Shown here one piece after another: positions 1 through 6,893 of a stretch of DNA of 14,893 bases; the stretch's first letter is position 1; the number at the start of each line of letters is the position of its first letter. A model generated the notes under the pieces. It worked only from the letters and a program-made list of their open reading frames with translations, searched no databases and was not told the DNA's origin. Source of the DNA: GWF2-50-93 sp041666985 (GTDB lineage: Bacteria; Verrucomicrobiota; Lentisphaeria; Victivallales; GWF2-50-93); contig JBAYFV010000046.1 of the NCBI GenBank assembly GCA_041666985.1, positions 1 to 14,893 of the forward strand, written 5' to 3'. The position numbers and the translations under genes are program-made.

Positions 1-1
1 C

Positions 2-136
2 CGCTTGGGACAGCCTGTTCTGCCGGTGCTTGTTGATATTCGCAATGCCCGGGAACTGACATTAATCGTCGAAGATCCGCATGGCAGAAACTCTTCTTAC
101 GCATGGTGGGGCGAGGCACGATTAATCAGAAAATAA
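2..136 (+). CDS. NPCBM-type carbohydrate-binding domain protein, C-terminal end (partial)
   Basis: The frame open from base 2 gives 44 residues to a TAA at 134-136; the gene starts outside the window. The tail has the pattern of the end of an NPCBM/NEW2 domain: PVLPVLVDIRNARELTLIVE (a beta strand with the 'vDv.gar.LtL.V' signature), then DPHG..SSYAWWGEARLIRK, matching the family's closing 'D.a.WadA.li' strand. NPCBM domains bind sugars and are usually attached to extracellular glycoside hydrolases or to large uncharacterised secreted proteins in Lentisphaerae, Planctomycetes and Firmicutes. Nothing upstream is visible, so the catalytic part, if any, is unknown. The domain call rests on pattern recognition of a short tail. 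Confidence 0.6.
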   Translation, partial: RLGQPVLPVLVDIRNARELTLIVEDPHGRNSSYAWWGEARLIRK

Positions 137-294
137 CTGATAGGAAATTGCTTTCCGAGCACATGAGGTAGGTTAGAGGAAAGGCTCTGGAAGGTCAAGA
201 GAAGAAGTGGATTCGGTATAATGAAGTCAAGGGCGGAGAAGGCGAGACACGCCATGCCTGCCGAGCAGACGGAATACGCAACAGAGGAGTCCGC
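137..294. other. Intergenic region with candidate promoter
   Basis: This 158-base gap separates the NPCBM protein from the oxidoreductase pair. It contains a perfect TATAAT at 217-222 but no convincing -35 hexamer 16-18 bases upstream. A purine-rich GAGGAG at 284-289 lies five bases before the ATG at 295 and fixes that start. No open frame or stable terminator was recognised. It opens with a 14-mer (133-146) that recurs exactly at 7101-7114. Confidence 0.5.
217..222 (+). promoter_or_regulatory. Candidate -10 element for the oxidoreductase operon
   Basis: TATAAT is a perfect match to the sigma-70 -10 consensus, 72 bases before the first ATG of the operon. The -35 position is poor, so it would need an activator or an extended contact. 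It is the only promoter-like signal seen in this gap. Confidence 0.3.
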
Positions 295-1440
295 ATGATG
301 AGATCCGCTGGAAAAATCAATGTAGCTCTCGTGGGACTCGGTTTCGGTGCCGAGTTCATTCCGATCTATCAACGACATCCAAACGCCACGCTGCATGCGA
401 TCTGCCAGCGCTCGGGGGAAAAGCTTGACGCGGTCGGCGACGCGTTTGGCATCGAAAGGCGCTACCGCGACTACCATGAACTGCTGGCGGATCCGCAGGT
501 CGACGCCGTCCACATCAACTCGCCGATCCCCGACCACGCGTGGATGTCGATCGAGGCGCTCAAGGCCGGCAAGCACGTCGCCTGCACGGTGCCGATGGCG
601 ACCTCCATCGAGGACTGCGGAAAGATCGTCGAACTCCAGAAGGCGACGGGGCTCACCTATATGATGATGGAGACCGTGGTCTATTCCCGCGAGTTCCTTT
701 ATATCAAAGAGCTTTACGAGAAACGCGTCCTGGGGAAACTCCAGTTCCTCCAGGCCAGTCATCAGCAAGACATGGACGGCTGGCCCAACTACTGGCCCGG
801 CCTTCCCCCCATGTGGTACGCGACGCACTGCGTCGGCCCGGTCTGCGCCCTCGCCAGCGCCGACGCCGCATACGTCTCCTGCTTCGGCTCCGGCACGATC
901 CGGGAGGAGCTTGCCGTGAACTACACGTCACCGTTCGCCGTCGAAACGACCCACATCAAGTTCAAGGACTCGGATCTTTCCGCCCGCGTCTACCGCTCGC
1001 TGTTTGACGTGGCGCGGCAATACCGCGAAAGCTTTGACGTCTACGGCTCGAAGGCCTCAATCGAGTGGCCGCTCATCGAGCATGAGCCACTGATCATGCA
1101 CCGCGCCAAACTTCCCGAAACCAAAATCCCCAAAAGGCTGCACACCCCCGACTACGCGAAACGTCTGCCCAAATCCATCCGCCAGTTCACGACAAAGGGA
1201 GTGTATGACCTCGCCGGCACGCACACGCACTTGAGCTTCACCCAGGGCGGCGGACACGGCGGGTCACACCCGCATCTGGCGCACGAGTTCATCTCCGCCT
1301 TGGTGGAGAAGCTCCAACCGTTTCCGAACGCGCGCCAATCGGCGAACTGGACATGCGTCGGCCTGTGCGCGCATCAATCGGCCATGAGCGGGGGACAAAT
1401 AGTTCAATTGCCAACATTCACACTGGAGACAAGACAATGA
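295..1440 (+). CDS. Gfo/Idh/MocA family oxidoreductase (first paralogue)
   Basis: A 381-aa predicted NAD(P)-dependent sugar or polyol oxidoreductase. The N-terminal Rossmann fold has GLGFG at residues 14-18 after a hydrophobic strand. The alpha/beta C-terminal half carries MMMETVVY (123-130) and PPMWYATHCVGP (171-182), with His178 a candidate catalytic or substrate residue. The usual family motif E-K-P, whose lysine contacts cofactor and substrate, reads C-T-V-P here (97-100), so the lysine is absent. A His/Gly-rich stretch lies at 318-329. The ATG at 295 has GAGGAG five bases upstream; a second ATG follows directly at 298. The stop overlaps the next gene's start (ATGA, 1437-1440), so the two are translationally coupled. 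Codons are strongly G/C-ending compared with genes further right. Substrate cannot be read from sequence; a role in carbohydrate catabolism is inferred from the family and the NPCBM neighbour. Confidence 0.85.
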   Translation: MMRSAGKINVALVGLGFGAEFIPIYQRHPNATLHAICQRSGEKLDAVGDAFGIERRYRDYHELLADPQVDAVHINSPIPDHAWMSIEALKAGKHVACTVPMATSIEDCGKIVELQKATGLTYMMMETVVYSREFLYIKELYEKRVLGKLQFLQASHQQDMDGWPNYWPGLPPMWYATHCVGPVCALASADAAYVSCFGSGTIREELAVNYTSPFAVETTHIKFKDSDLSARVYRSLFDVARQYRESFDVYGSKASIEWPLIEHEPLIMHRAKLPETKIPKRLHTPDYAKRLPKSIRQFTTKGVYDLAGTHTHLSFTQGGGHGGSHPHLAHEFISALVEKLQPFPNARQSANWTCVGLCAHQSAMSGGQIVQLPTFTLETRQ

Positions 1441-2516
1441 CAAACAGGAAAAAGGTTCGCGTCGCGGTAGCCGGTTTCGGCTTCGGGAGTTTGTTCGCCA
1501 AGCTGTTCAAGGCTCATCCCGATGTGGAGTATGTCGGGATATGCGAAACCAGTTCCGATAAGATCGCCGCGGCGAAGGCGGCGGGCTTCACGCGCATTCT
1601 CGAGGACTACCGCGAGGCGCTTGACGGAGACGCGTATGACGCGGTCCATCTCGCCCTTCCCGTCGAGCACCATGTCCAGCCGACGCTTGACGTGCTCGCC
1701 GCCGGCAAGCATTGCGCCTGCGCCGTGCCGATGGGATTCACCATCGACGAGTTGCGGCAGGTGGTCAAAGCCGAACGCAAGTCCGGCATGAACTACATGA
1801 TGATGGAGACGAACGTCTACGTCAAGAGCTACCTCTTCCTCAAGGATCTGTTCGAGAAAGGCGAGTTCGGACGTGTTCAATATCTGCGAGGCATCCACAG
1901 CCAGGCGATGGAGAACTGGCCTGGGGCGTGGCTCGGACTGCCTCCCATGTGGTATGCGACGCATGCGGTGGGGCCGCTGCTCGCCCTGGTGAAGTCGCGG
2001 GCCACGCGGGTGGTCTGCCACGGTTCGGGGGACATGTCCGACGAACTGGTCAAGAAGCACCACAACCCCTTCCCTGTTGAGACGATGACCTTCACCGTGG
2101 AAAACTGCAAGGCTGTCGGAGAGGTTGTGCGCACGCTGTTCGAGACGGCGCCAATGGGAGGAGAGAATTTCGAAGTGTATGGCAGCAGAGCCAGCTTCTC
2201 ATCGATATATGGGACACTCAGTGTCATGGGCGACAAGCTTGCCACGCCTGGAGGCAGGGGGCTTCCTGTGACTTTCACCCGACCCGAAATCCCGATGCGC
2301 TGGGACTTGCTGCCGGAGGAGTTCAAGCAATTCGATATGCGAGGACATGGCGACGCCGCCATGCATCTTGTCCATGAGTTTGTGCGCAGTACCGTGGAAA
2401 AACGCAAATCAGCCATCAACGCGGTCACCGCCGCCAACTGGTGCGCGGTGGGCATCCGCGCGCACGAATCGGCGATGGCGGGCGGGAAGCTGGTGGATGT
2501 GCCGAAATTTGATTGA
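1437..2516 (+). CDS. Gfo/Idh/MocA family oxidoreductase (second paralogue)
   Basis: A 359-aa paralogue of the preceding gene, similar along its whole length. The Rossmann motif GFGFGS is at residues 13-18, CAVPM at 95-99 replaces the canonical EKP region, MMMETNVY is at 121-128, and PPMWYATHAVGP (169-180) contains His176. The frame is open further upstream (an ATG at 1353), but the ATG at 1437 is preferred: GGAG at 1425-1428 lies eight bases upstream, the protein then begins just before the first Rossmann strand, and the start overlaps the previous stop by ATGA. The pair probably arose by tandem duplication and may act on the same or successive substrates, or as a heteromer; the last is speculation. 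Codon use is GC-rich like its partner. Cytoplasmic: no signal peptide. Confidence 0.87.
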   Translation: MTNRKKVRVAVAGFGFGSLFAKLFKAHPDVEYVGICETSSDKIAAAKAAGFTRILEDYREALDGDAYDAVHLALPVEHHVQPTLDVLAAGKHCACAVPMGFTIDELRQVVKAERKSGMNYMMMETNVYVKSYLFLKDLFEKGEFGRVQYLRGIHSQAMENWPGAWLGLPPMWYATHAVGPLLALVKSRATRVVCHGSGDMSDELVKKHHNPFPVETMTFTVENCKAVGEVVRTLFETAPMGGENFEVYGSRASFSSIYGTLSVMGDKLATPGGRGLPVTFTRPEIPMRWDLLPEEFKQFDMRGHGDAAMHLVHEFVRSTVEKRKSAINAVTAANWCAVGIRAHESAMAGGKLVDVPKFD

Positions 2517-2536
2517 AGCGATGAAGGAAACGCAGT

Positions 2537-3089
2537 ATGAATGAAACAAGAACAAACACCCAGTTCACGCGGCATGAGCCGAGCCGGCTGCAGAGCCTTC
2601 GGTCTGAATCCGGGATGCCCATCCTTGTGCAGGACGCCGGCTGCCGGCTGGAAGACGAAGTTAAGAGTAACACTCTTAGCCATGACAGCTTCGTGATGAA
2701 GAAAGGGGGTAAGGGTATTCCTGGAAGAATGTTATTCCAATAATACGGAGGCTTTTGTCAGAATTCAAATTCTTGGCGATAAAGGCGGAATCATCCCCGT
2801 ATGGGCGCACGGCGGCATTAACGAGCATATTATTTTATGGGACGGGGCGAATTACGAGGAGCAGAAGATCGAATTCCAGGCCAAAGGCAAATCAACCGGC
2901 GAACAGATGAAAAAATTCCTTAATGAGATAGAAAACAACATTGACACCAGCCGACATCTTGAAGATGTGAGAAAATCAACGGAAATGACTCTTGGCGCAC
3001 TTTTGTCTTCCGTAAGAAATGAAATCGTGAAATTCTCACTGGTGCAAGATGATATTGGAGAAGTTCGTAGACTGATAACACGTGAATGA
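2537..3089 (+). pseudogene. Hypothetical protein gene, probably frameshifted or 5'-truncated
   Basis: The convincing part is 2700-3089, a frame open for 129 codons to a TGA with protein-like composition: alternating strands (EAFVRIQILGDKGG, IIPVWAHGG, EHIILWDG), then a charged helical tail (TGEQMKKFLNEIENN ... SSVRNEIVKF ... DDIGEVRRLI). It has no ATG or GTG at its left end; the first ATG, at 2907, would cut off the strand-rich part. A second frame from ATG 2537 runs into the same place and ends at 2743. Removing one G from the G5 run at 2705-2709 would join them as ...FVMKKG-VRVFLEECYSNN... This may be a real frameshift, a homopolymer base-calling error or a chance join. The first 50 residues of the upstream frame do not look protein-like and include a DNA hairpin. 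No family recognised. Confidence 0.4.
2662..2678. repeat. Perfect short hairpin
   Basis: TAAGAGT-AAC-ACTCTTA is a perfect 7-bp stem with a 3-base loop. An outer pair ACGAAG (2655-2660) / CTTCGT (2689-2694) extends it with an asymmetric internal loop. No T-run follows, so it is not a standard terminator. It marks this segment as structured, probably non-coding DNA. Confidence 0.45.
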
Positions 3090-3183
3090 TGAGATGAAAT
3101 ATGTTTAAAGTAAAACATCTACTGGCAGTATTAAGGGATCTGGAAATTACTAATGTACCGTTTGGCGCGGCGGGAAACCACCG

Positions 3184-3190
3184 AAGGAGG
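3184..3190 (+). promoter_or_regulatory. Strong Shine-Dalgarno that sets the SGNH start
   Basis: AAGGAGG lies four bases before ATG 3195. It argues for that start over the in-frame ATG at 3153, which has no ribosome binding site and would add 14 residues ahead of the first SGNH strand. Confidence 0.7.
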
Positions 3191-3194
3191 ACAG

Positions 3195-3824
3195 ATGAAG
3201 AAACTATTCGTTATCGGTGACAGCATTTCGTGCTATTACGGCAAATACTTGAAAGACATGCTGAATGGTTTTTACGGGTATGACCGCAAAGGCGGAAACC
3301 ATAAGCTTGAGAATCTTGACGACTGCACCGACGGCATTAACGGCGGTGACAGCTCGATGGTGCTGACTTATTTCCGCGAAGTGTTGAAAAAAGATTTCTT
3401 CCATCCTGATTATCTGTTGTTAAATTGCGGACTGCACGATGTCAAAAAACATGGCGACACGCTGCAAATCCCGCCGGAACAATACCGTGACAACCTGAAT
3501 CAGATATGTGACCTGGCAAAACAGAACGGAATTAATGTAATATGGGTTCGCACTACCCCTTTGAACGAAAACAGTCCCCACATAAGCCATAGAGAGACTG
3601 TCAGACATAAAGGAGATATTGAACGGTACAATCAAATTGCCGATGCCGTAATGTCCGCCCGGGATATTCCGGTCATTGATCTTTACACATTTACAAAAAA
3701 TCTCGGTCCCGGTATTTACCTTAACAATGCCGACACGGTGCATTTCAACGAACATGCCGCCCAGTTGCAGGCGAGTCATGTTGCCGGAGCGGTGGATGTC
3801 TTGATAAATAAAGGGAACCTCTGA
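3195..3824 (+). CDS. SGNH/GDSL-type hydrolase (esterase)
   Basis: A 209-aa predicted SGNH hydrolase. Block I is GDSIS at residues 8-12, with nucleophile Ser10 directly after a short hydrophobic strand. Block II glycine falls in INGGDSS (49-54). Block III is NCGLHD (77-82), a variant of GxND with His in place of Asn. Block V is DTVH (180-183), giving catalytic Asp180 and His183, so the Ser-Asp-His triad is complete. The family removes acyl groups, often acetyl, from sugars, polysaccharides or lipids; a role in polysaccharide deacetylation fits the sugar-related genes to the left but is inference. No signal peptide is visible, so it is probably cytoplasmic. It stands alone, convergent with the aminotransferase and 60 bases from it. 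Composition is A/T-richer than the oxidoreductases. Confidence 0.88.
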   Translation: MKKLFVIGDSISCYYGKYLKDMLNGFYGYDRKGGNHKLENLDDCTDGINGGDSSMVLTYFREVLKKDFFHPDYLLLNCGLHDVKKHGDTLQIPPEQYRDNLNQICDLAKQNGINVIWVRTTPLNENSPHISHRETVRHKGDIERYNQIADAVMSARDIPVIDLYTFTKNLGPGIYLNNADTVHFNEHAAQLQASHVAGAVDVLINKGNL

Positions 3825-3845
3825 TTTATGCAATTCCATTCATTG

Positions 3846-3871
3846 AAAAACTGAATAAACCGTGAATTCAG
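3846..3871 (-). terminator. Candidate rho-independent terminator of the ndk-aminotransferase operon
   Basis: On the minus strand CTGAAT and ATTCAG form a 6-bp stem around a 9-base loop, followed at once by five T residues. It lies 14 bases past the aminotransferase stop. The stem is short and A/T-rich, so strength is doubtful. There is no T-run in the plus direction. Confidence 0.4.
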
Positions 3872-3884
3872 GTCTGGGAAAATA

Positions 3885-5063
3885 TTAGATCTTCGCGCAG
3901 AAGTTTCTGATTCTTTCGGCGGATTTTTCTATGGTCTGTTCGGAACACGCATAGGACATTCTTATATGTCCTTCGGCTCCGAAGGGCTGGCCGGGAATGA
4001 CCGCCGTCTTCGTTTCAGAAAGAAGTTTTCTGCAGAAATCCCAGGAATTCAGCCCGTATGAGGATACATCGCAGAAAAGATAGAAAGCTCCCTGCGGCCT
4101 GATGCATTTCACACCGGGAATGGACGAGAAGAGGCTGTAAATCAGATCCCTGCGTTTCGCAAAAGCCTGTCTCATCGTCTCAACAGGGGCCTGGTCGCCC
4201 CTAAGGGCGGCGAGAGCACCGAACTGGGCGAAGGTTGTCGGATTGGACGTGGTGTTGCTCTGAAGGGCGCAGATGCGGTCTGTCAGCCATTTCGGGGCGG
4301 CAAGATAACCTAGGCGCCAGCCTGTCATGGAATAGGCCTTGCTGAACCCGTTTACTGTAATTGTGAGATCGGCGACTTCCTGCGAGAATGATGCGATGCT
4401 TACATGCGGGAACGCCGCATCGTATGTGAGTTTCTCGTAAATCTCGTCCGAGAGGATCATGAAATTTTTCTTTACTGCGAGTTTCGCAATTTTCTCAAGG
4501 GTATCCTTCCTGTAAACTGCGCCTGTGGGATTGCTTGGCGAGTTGAGGATAAGGAGTTTTGTCTTCGGATTTACGGCGGCTTTAAGTTCGCCGGGATCCA
4601 GTTCGTAATTATTTTCAGCCTTGCACGGAATGATTACGGGTTTGGCGCCGCTTGCCTTGATCATTTCGGTATAGCTCACCCAGTAGGGGGAGGGGAGGAT
4701 GACTTCATCTCCTTTTCCGCAGAGGGCGGCGATTGCCGTGAAGATGCTGAACTTCGCCCCGGGGGCGACAACGATCTGATCGGCCTTGCAGGGGACATTG
4801 TTTTCCCTGTTGAGCTTTTCGGCGCAGGCCTCTCTGAGATCGGGTCTTCCGCTTTCGGGGGTGTATTTGGTTTCACCTTTTTTCAAGGCTTCAATTGCGG
4901 CGTTTTTGATATGTTCGGGAGTGTCAAAGTCGGGTTCTCCGGCGCAAAGGCTTAAAATATCCTCTCCGGCCGCCTTCATGGCTTTCGCTTTTGCCGTGAT
5001 TGAAAGAGTTGCGGACAGTTCGAGACCGCCCATTGTTCCCTTGGTGACGCTCAAATTCTTCAT
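3885..5063 (-). CDS. Class I/II PLP-dependent aminotransferase (aspartate aminotransferase-like)
   Basis: A 392-aa fold-type I aminotransferase that moves an amino group between an amino acid, probably aspartate or an aromatic one, and a 2-oxoacid. Visible motifs: GEPDFDTPEH (42-51), YTPESG substrate loop (67-72), PSPYW cofactor-stacking segment (124-128), NPTG with Asn178, SDEIYE with Asp206 and Tyr209, SKAYSMTGWR with Schiff-base Lys242 and Arg250, and IRMSYA with Arg368 for the alpha-carboxylate. All key residues are present and the length is typical of the AspC-like Ig subfamily. The ATG overlaps the upstream NDK stop as ATGA (5060-5063), with GGAG inside the end of the NDK gene, so the genes are co-translated. 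Exact substrate preference cannot be read from sequence. Confidence 0.93.
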   Translation of the reverse strand: MKNLSVTKGTMGGLELSATLSITAKAKAMKAAGEDILSLCAGEPDFDTPEHIKNAAIEALKKGETKYTPESGRPDLREACAEKLNRENNVPCKADQIVVAPGAKFSIFTAIAALCGKGDEVILPSPYWVSYTEMIKASGAKPVIIPCKAENNYELDPGELKAAVNPKTKLLILNSPSNPTGAVYRKDTLEKIAKLAVKKNFMILSDEIYEKLTYDAAFPHVSIASFSQEVADLTITVNGFSKAYSMTGWRLGYLAAPKWLTDRICALQSNTTSNPTTFAQFGALAALRGDQAPVETMRQAFAKRRDLIYSLFSSIPGVKCIRPQGAFYLFCDVSSYGLNSWDFCRKLLSETKTAVIPGQPFGAEGHIRMSYACSEQTIEKSAERIRNFCAKI

Positions 5064-6244
5064 TTATAACCTTTCTCCGCAAGAAATTCCTTGATTATCC
5101 TGCTCAGATTGTTTTCCTGGATTTTAATAATCCCCATTTCCCTCTGGGCGTTTTCCGGGGAATCCGAGGCATGCGCAGTGTTCACCATGACATCCTGCCC
5201 GTATTCCTTCCTTATTGTGCCGCTGGGGGCTTTTGTGGGATCGGTTGGACCGAGAACGTCGCGGATTTTTTTCACCGCCTTCTTGCCTTCATATACAAGA
5301 ACCATTGTTTTCACAAGGCCCGGGGCGTTGAGTTTGTTTTTCGGGCAGGTGTCGGGTCTGACGCCTGACATGAATTCGACAATCTGGAAGAACTGGTCGT
5401 CCGCGAAAGGAACCCCTGCCAAATCAGAAAGTTTCGGAGAAGCGTTTTCACCGAGTTTGATTTTAAATTCCTTTTCAATCATGTCCTTGATCCTGTCGCC
5501 GATTTTCGGGGCGAGTTTCTCCCTCAGGACACCCTGGACGGGCCCGTAGAATTCAAGGGCGTCGGAAACAGACATCTGATAGATTTTTGTCGCGATTATC
5601 CTCAGTCCGGTTCTGCTGAACATGTCGATGATGTTGCCCGGCTTAGAGCTGGGATAGCGCCAGTTGTCGGGCTTGATGATCACGAGGGTGCGTTCAAGGT
5701 CTGTCTTGTCGTCGTAGTGGAGGTCGGCGATATTCTCCTGCGTGTCTGCGAAATCCGCAAAAAGTTTGAGTTTTTCCATGGCGAATTCCTGGTCAGGGGG
5801 TAGAAGGACGGCCGGCTCGAAATATTTCAGGCTGCCGTCCCTGTCGAAGACAAGATCGGCGTAGGTGTCGCGGACAGTTTCACCGGTGATCCTCATTTCT
5901 CCGGCGCCTCTCGATTCCGGAGAGAGTCTTCCGGCGATTGTGTAAAGTTTTGAACATGCGTTCTCACCTCTGAAAAGCAGCATCAGGACGCGGCGCTTGG
6001 TGCCGTCTTCCGAGGGTGTGAAATTGTTCAGGACATAATCCGAAATGATGTCGGCGGCCTTTGAAGAGGCGGTTTTCTTCAGAAGCTCGGCGTATTTCTC
6101 GGTGAGTTCGCGTGTCGGTGTGAGCATTTGCGCGCCCACGAGTTCGAGATCGGTTCTTGCGAGAAGGCGTGCAATCACGCCCCCTGTGCGGGATTTCAGA
6201 ATAGTGTACGGTGTAATGAGAATATATGAAAGTTCCAAAGCCAT
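5060..6244 (-). CDS. Tandem two-domain nucleoside diphosphate kinase, N-terminal copy degenerate
   Basis: A 394-aa protein, far above the usual ~140-150 aa of NDK, made of two NDK-like halves. The C-terminal half (about 185-380) has the active-site signature: IIKPD with Lys191, GPTDPTKAPSGTIR (332-345), and NTAHASDS (355-362) with the phosphoryl-accepting His358. It also has extra loops compared with classical NDKs (around 235-285 and 298-310). The N-terminal half (about 5-150) keeps the fold pattern (YILITPYTIL; a ...LMLLFRGENA.. strand) but has Thr-Pro instead of Lys-Pro-Asp and contains no histidine in the first 175 residues, so it cannot be a conventional NDK. The start at 6244 is preferred over an in-frame ATG at 6283 because of GGAGGA seven bases upstream. 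The protein balances nucleoside triphosphates using ATP. First gene of an operon with the aminotransferase. Confidence 0.85.
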   Translation of the reverse strand: MALELSYILITPYTILKSRTGGVIARLLARTDLELVGAQMLTPTRELTEKYAELLKKTASSKAADIISDYVLNNFTPSEDGTKRRVLMLLFRGENACSKLYTIAGRLSPESRGAGEMRITGETVRDTYADLVFDRDGSLKYFEPAVLLPPDQEFAMEKLKLFADFADTQENIADLHYDDKTDLERTLVIIKPDNWRYPSSKPGNIIDMFSRTGLRIIATKIYQMSVSDALEFYGPVQGVLREKLAPKIGDRIKDMIEKEFKIKLGENASPKLSDLAGVPFADDQFFQIVEFMSGVRPDTCPKNKLNAPGLVKTMVLVYEGKKAVKKIRDVLGPTDPTKAPSGTIRKEYGQDVMVNTAHASDSPENAQREMGIIKIQENNLSRIIKEFLAEKGYK

Positions 6245-6251
6245 TGATCTG

Positions 6252-6257
6252 TCCTCC
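6252..6257 (-). promoter_or_regulatory. Shine-Dalgarno that sets the NDK start
   Basis: GGAGGA on the minus strand lies seven bases before ATG 6244. Three further in-frame ATGs upstream (the farthest at 6283) have no comparable site and precede the first conserved strand, so 6244 is the best start. Confidence 0.65.
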
Positions 6258-6334
6258 ATGTTTGACATCTTTGAAATTATCAAGATTTAAAAGATAGCTT
6301 CTTTATTCGAAATTTCACGGAGGATTATGATTAT

Positions 6335-6413
6335 TTTTCATACTGGCGGCAAAGTAGCCGGAGATGAAGGATAAATCAAGTGAATCAGGATAAAGGGCAA
6401 TGTTTTCCCATCT
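6335..6413. repeat. 79-bp dispersed direct repeat, copy A
   Basis: It aligns without gaps to 7121-7199 (offset 786). By eye about 60 of 79 positions agree, with identical cores such as TAGCCGGAGATG, ATAAATCAAG and TTTCCCATCT. The two copies bracket the small nucleotidyltransferase cassette. It is not part of any gene seen here. Confidence 0.65.
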
Positions 6414-6422
6414 GCGGGATGA

Positions 6423-6893
6423 CTATGAAAGATTTTCGATATCCAATAGATCTTTGGGTCTGCCTGCGGCCTTCTTCATTTTTAAAAGCCAATCCCTGTT
6501 TACATATTTGAAGCCGCCTGATTCCAGGGACGAATTAAAAATTTCCCTGGGATCCAATCTTGGATATCCCGGAACATAATCATAGATGTCCAAGAATCCT
6601 AAATCGGTTCCAAGCATCATCAGATTCGTGGTTTTGATGAACGACAATGACACAGGAAACGTCTTCTCCATTCCGCTTGACGGCTCCTTTTCGTCGCCTA
6701 TCCAATAAGAATTGATACTTTTCAACGCCTTAAACAAGGACTTTTCCGACAAAGCAGAACGCAGGAAAATAATGTCGGCATCCTCCGTTCCCCTGATATA
6801 TCCATGAAAATTGACTGCAAATCCTCCAATAATCAGAAAAGGAATATCATGGGACTTAAGGACATCATGTATTTTGTACAGGCTTCCAGCCAT
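6423..6893 (-). CDS. Minimal nucleotidyltransferase-like protein
   Basis: A 156-aa protein with the nucleotidyltransferase-superfamily active-site pattern: IIGGFA (21-26, GG at 23-24), then a helix, then RGTEDADIIF (34-43), where Asp38 and Asp40 are the likely metal-binding pair; Asp102 in LDIYDY is a candidate third carboxylate. The C-terminal KxxAGRPKDLLDIE (140-153) matches the 'R.kDl.Di' tail common in small MNT/AbiEii/DUF6036-like proteins. Members of this broad group act as parts of toxin-antitoxin pairs (NMP/AMP transfer to a partner or tRNA) or remain unassigned. It overlaps the preceding small gene by 29 bases, with GAGGAA about eight bases before its ATG, so the two are coupled. Nucleotidyl transfer is inferred; target unknown. 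Confidence 0.75.
   Translation of the reverse strand: MAGSLYKIHDVLKSHDIPFLIIGGFAVNFHGYIRGTEDADIIFLRSALSEKSLFKALKSINSYWIGDEKEPSSGMEKTFPVSLSFIKTTNLMMLGTDLGFLDIYDYVPGYPRLDPREIFNSSLESGGFKYVNRDWLLKMKKAAGRPKDLLDIENLS

Larger units (their letters stand above)
2517..3194. other. Decayed or low-content interval between operons
   Basis: This 678-base stretch contains no intact convincing gene. It holds a 68-codon reading frame (2537-2743), a stop-free frame without its own start (2700-3089), a perfect small hairpin (2662-2678) and a 39-codon frame (3101-3220). Base composition falls abruptly from the GC-rich oxidoreductase genes to A/T-richer DNA near 2660-2760. I read it as a junction with remnants of one gene. 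Confidence 0.5.

Noticed and set aside
97..828. Long minus-strand open frame opposite the first oxidoreductase
   Set aside because: Its composition is Arg/His/Asp-rich, it matches no domain, and the plus strand carries a full motif-bearing enzyme over most of it. GC-rich genes commonly produce such shadow frames.
1353..1436. Upstream extension of the second oxidoreductase to ATG 1353
   Set aside because: The extension lies wholly inside gene 1, adds residues before the Rossmann strand, and ATG 1437 has a good ribosome site plus ATGA coupling.
4404..4955. Plus-strand 183-codon frame inside the aminotransferase gene
   Set aside because: It is antisense to a complete, motif-confirmed aminotransferase and has no ribosome binding site or recognisable domain.
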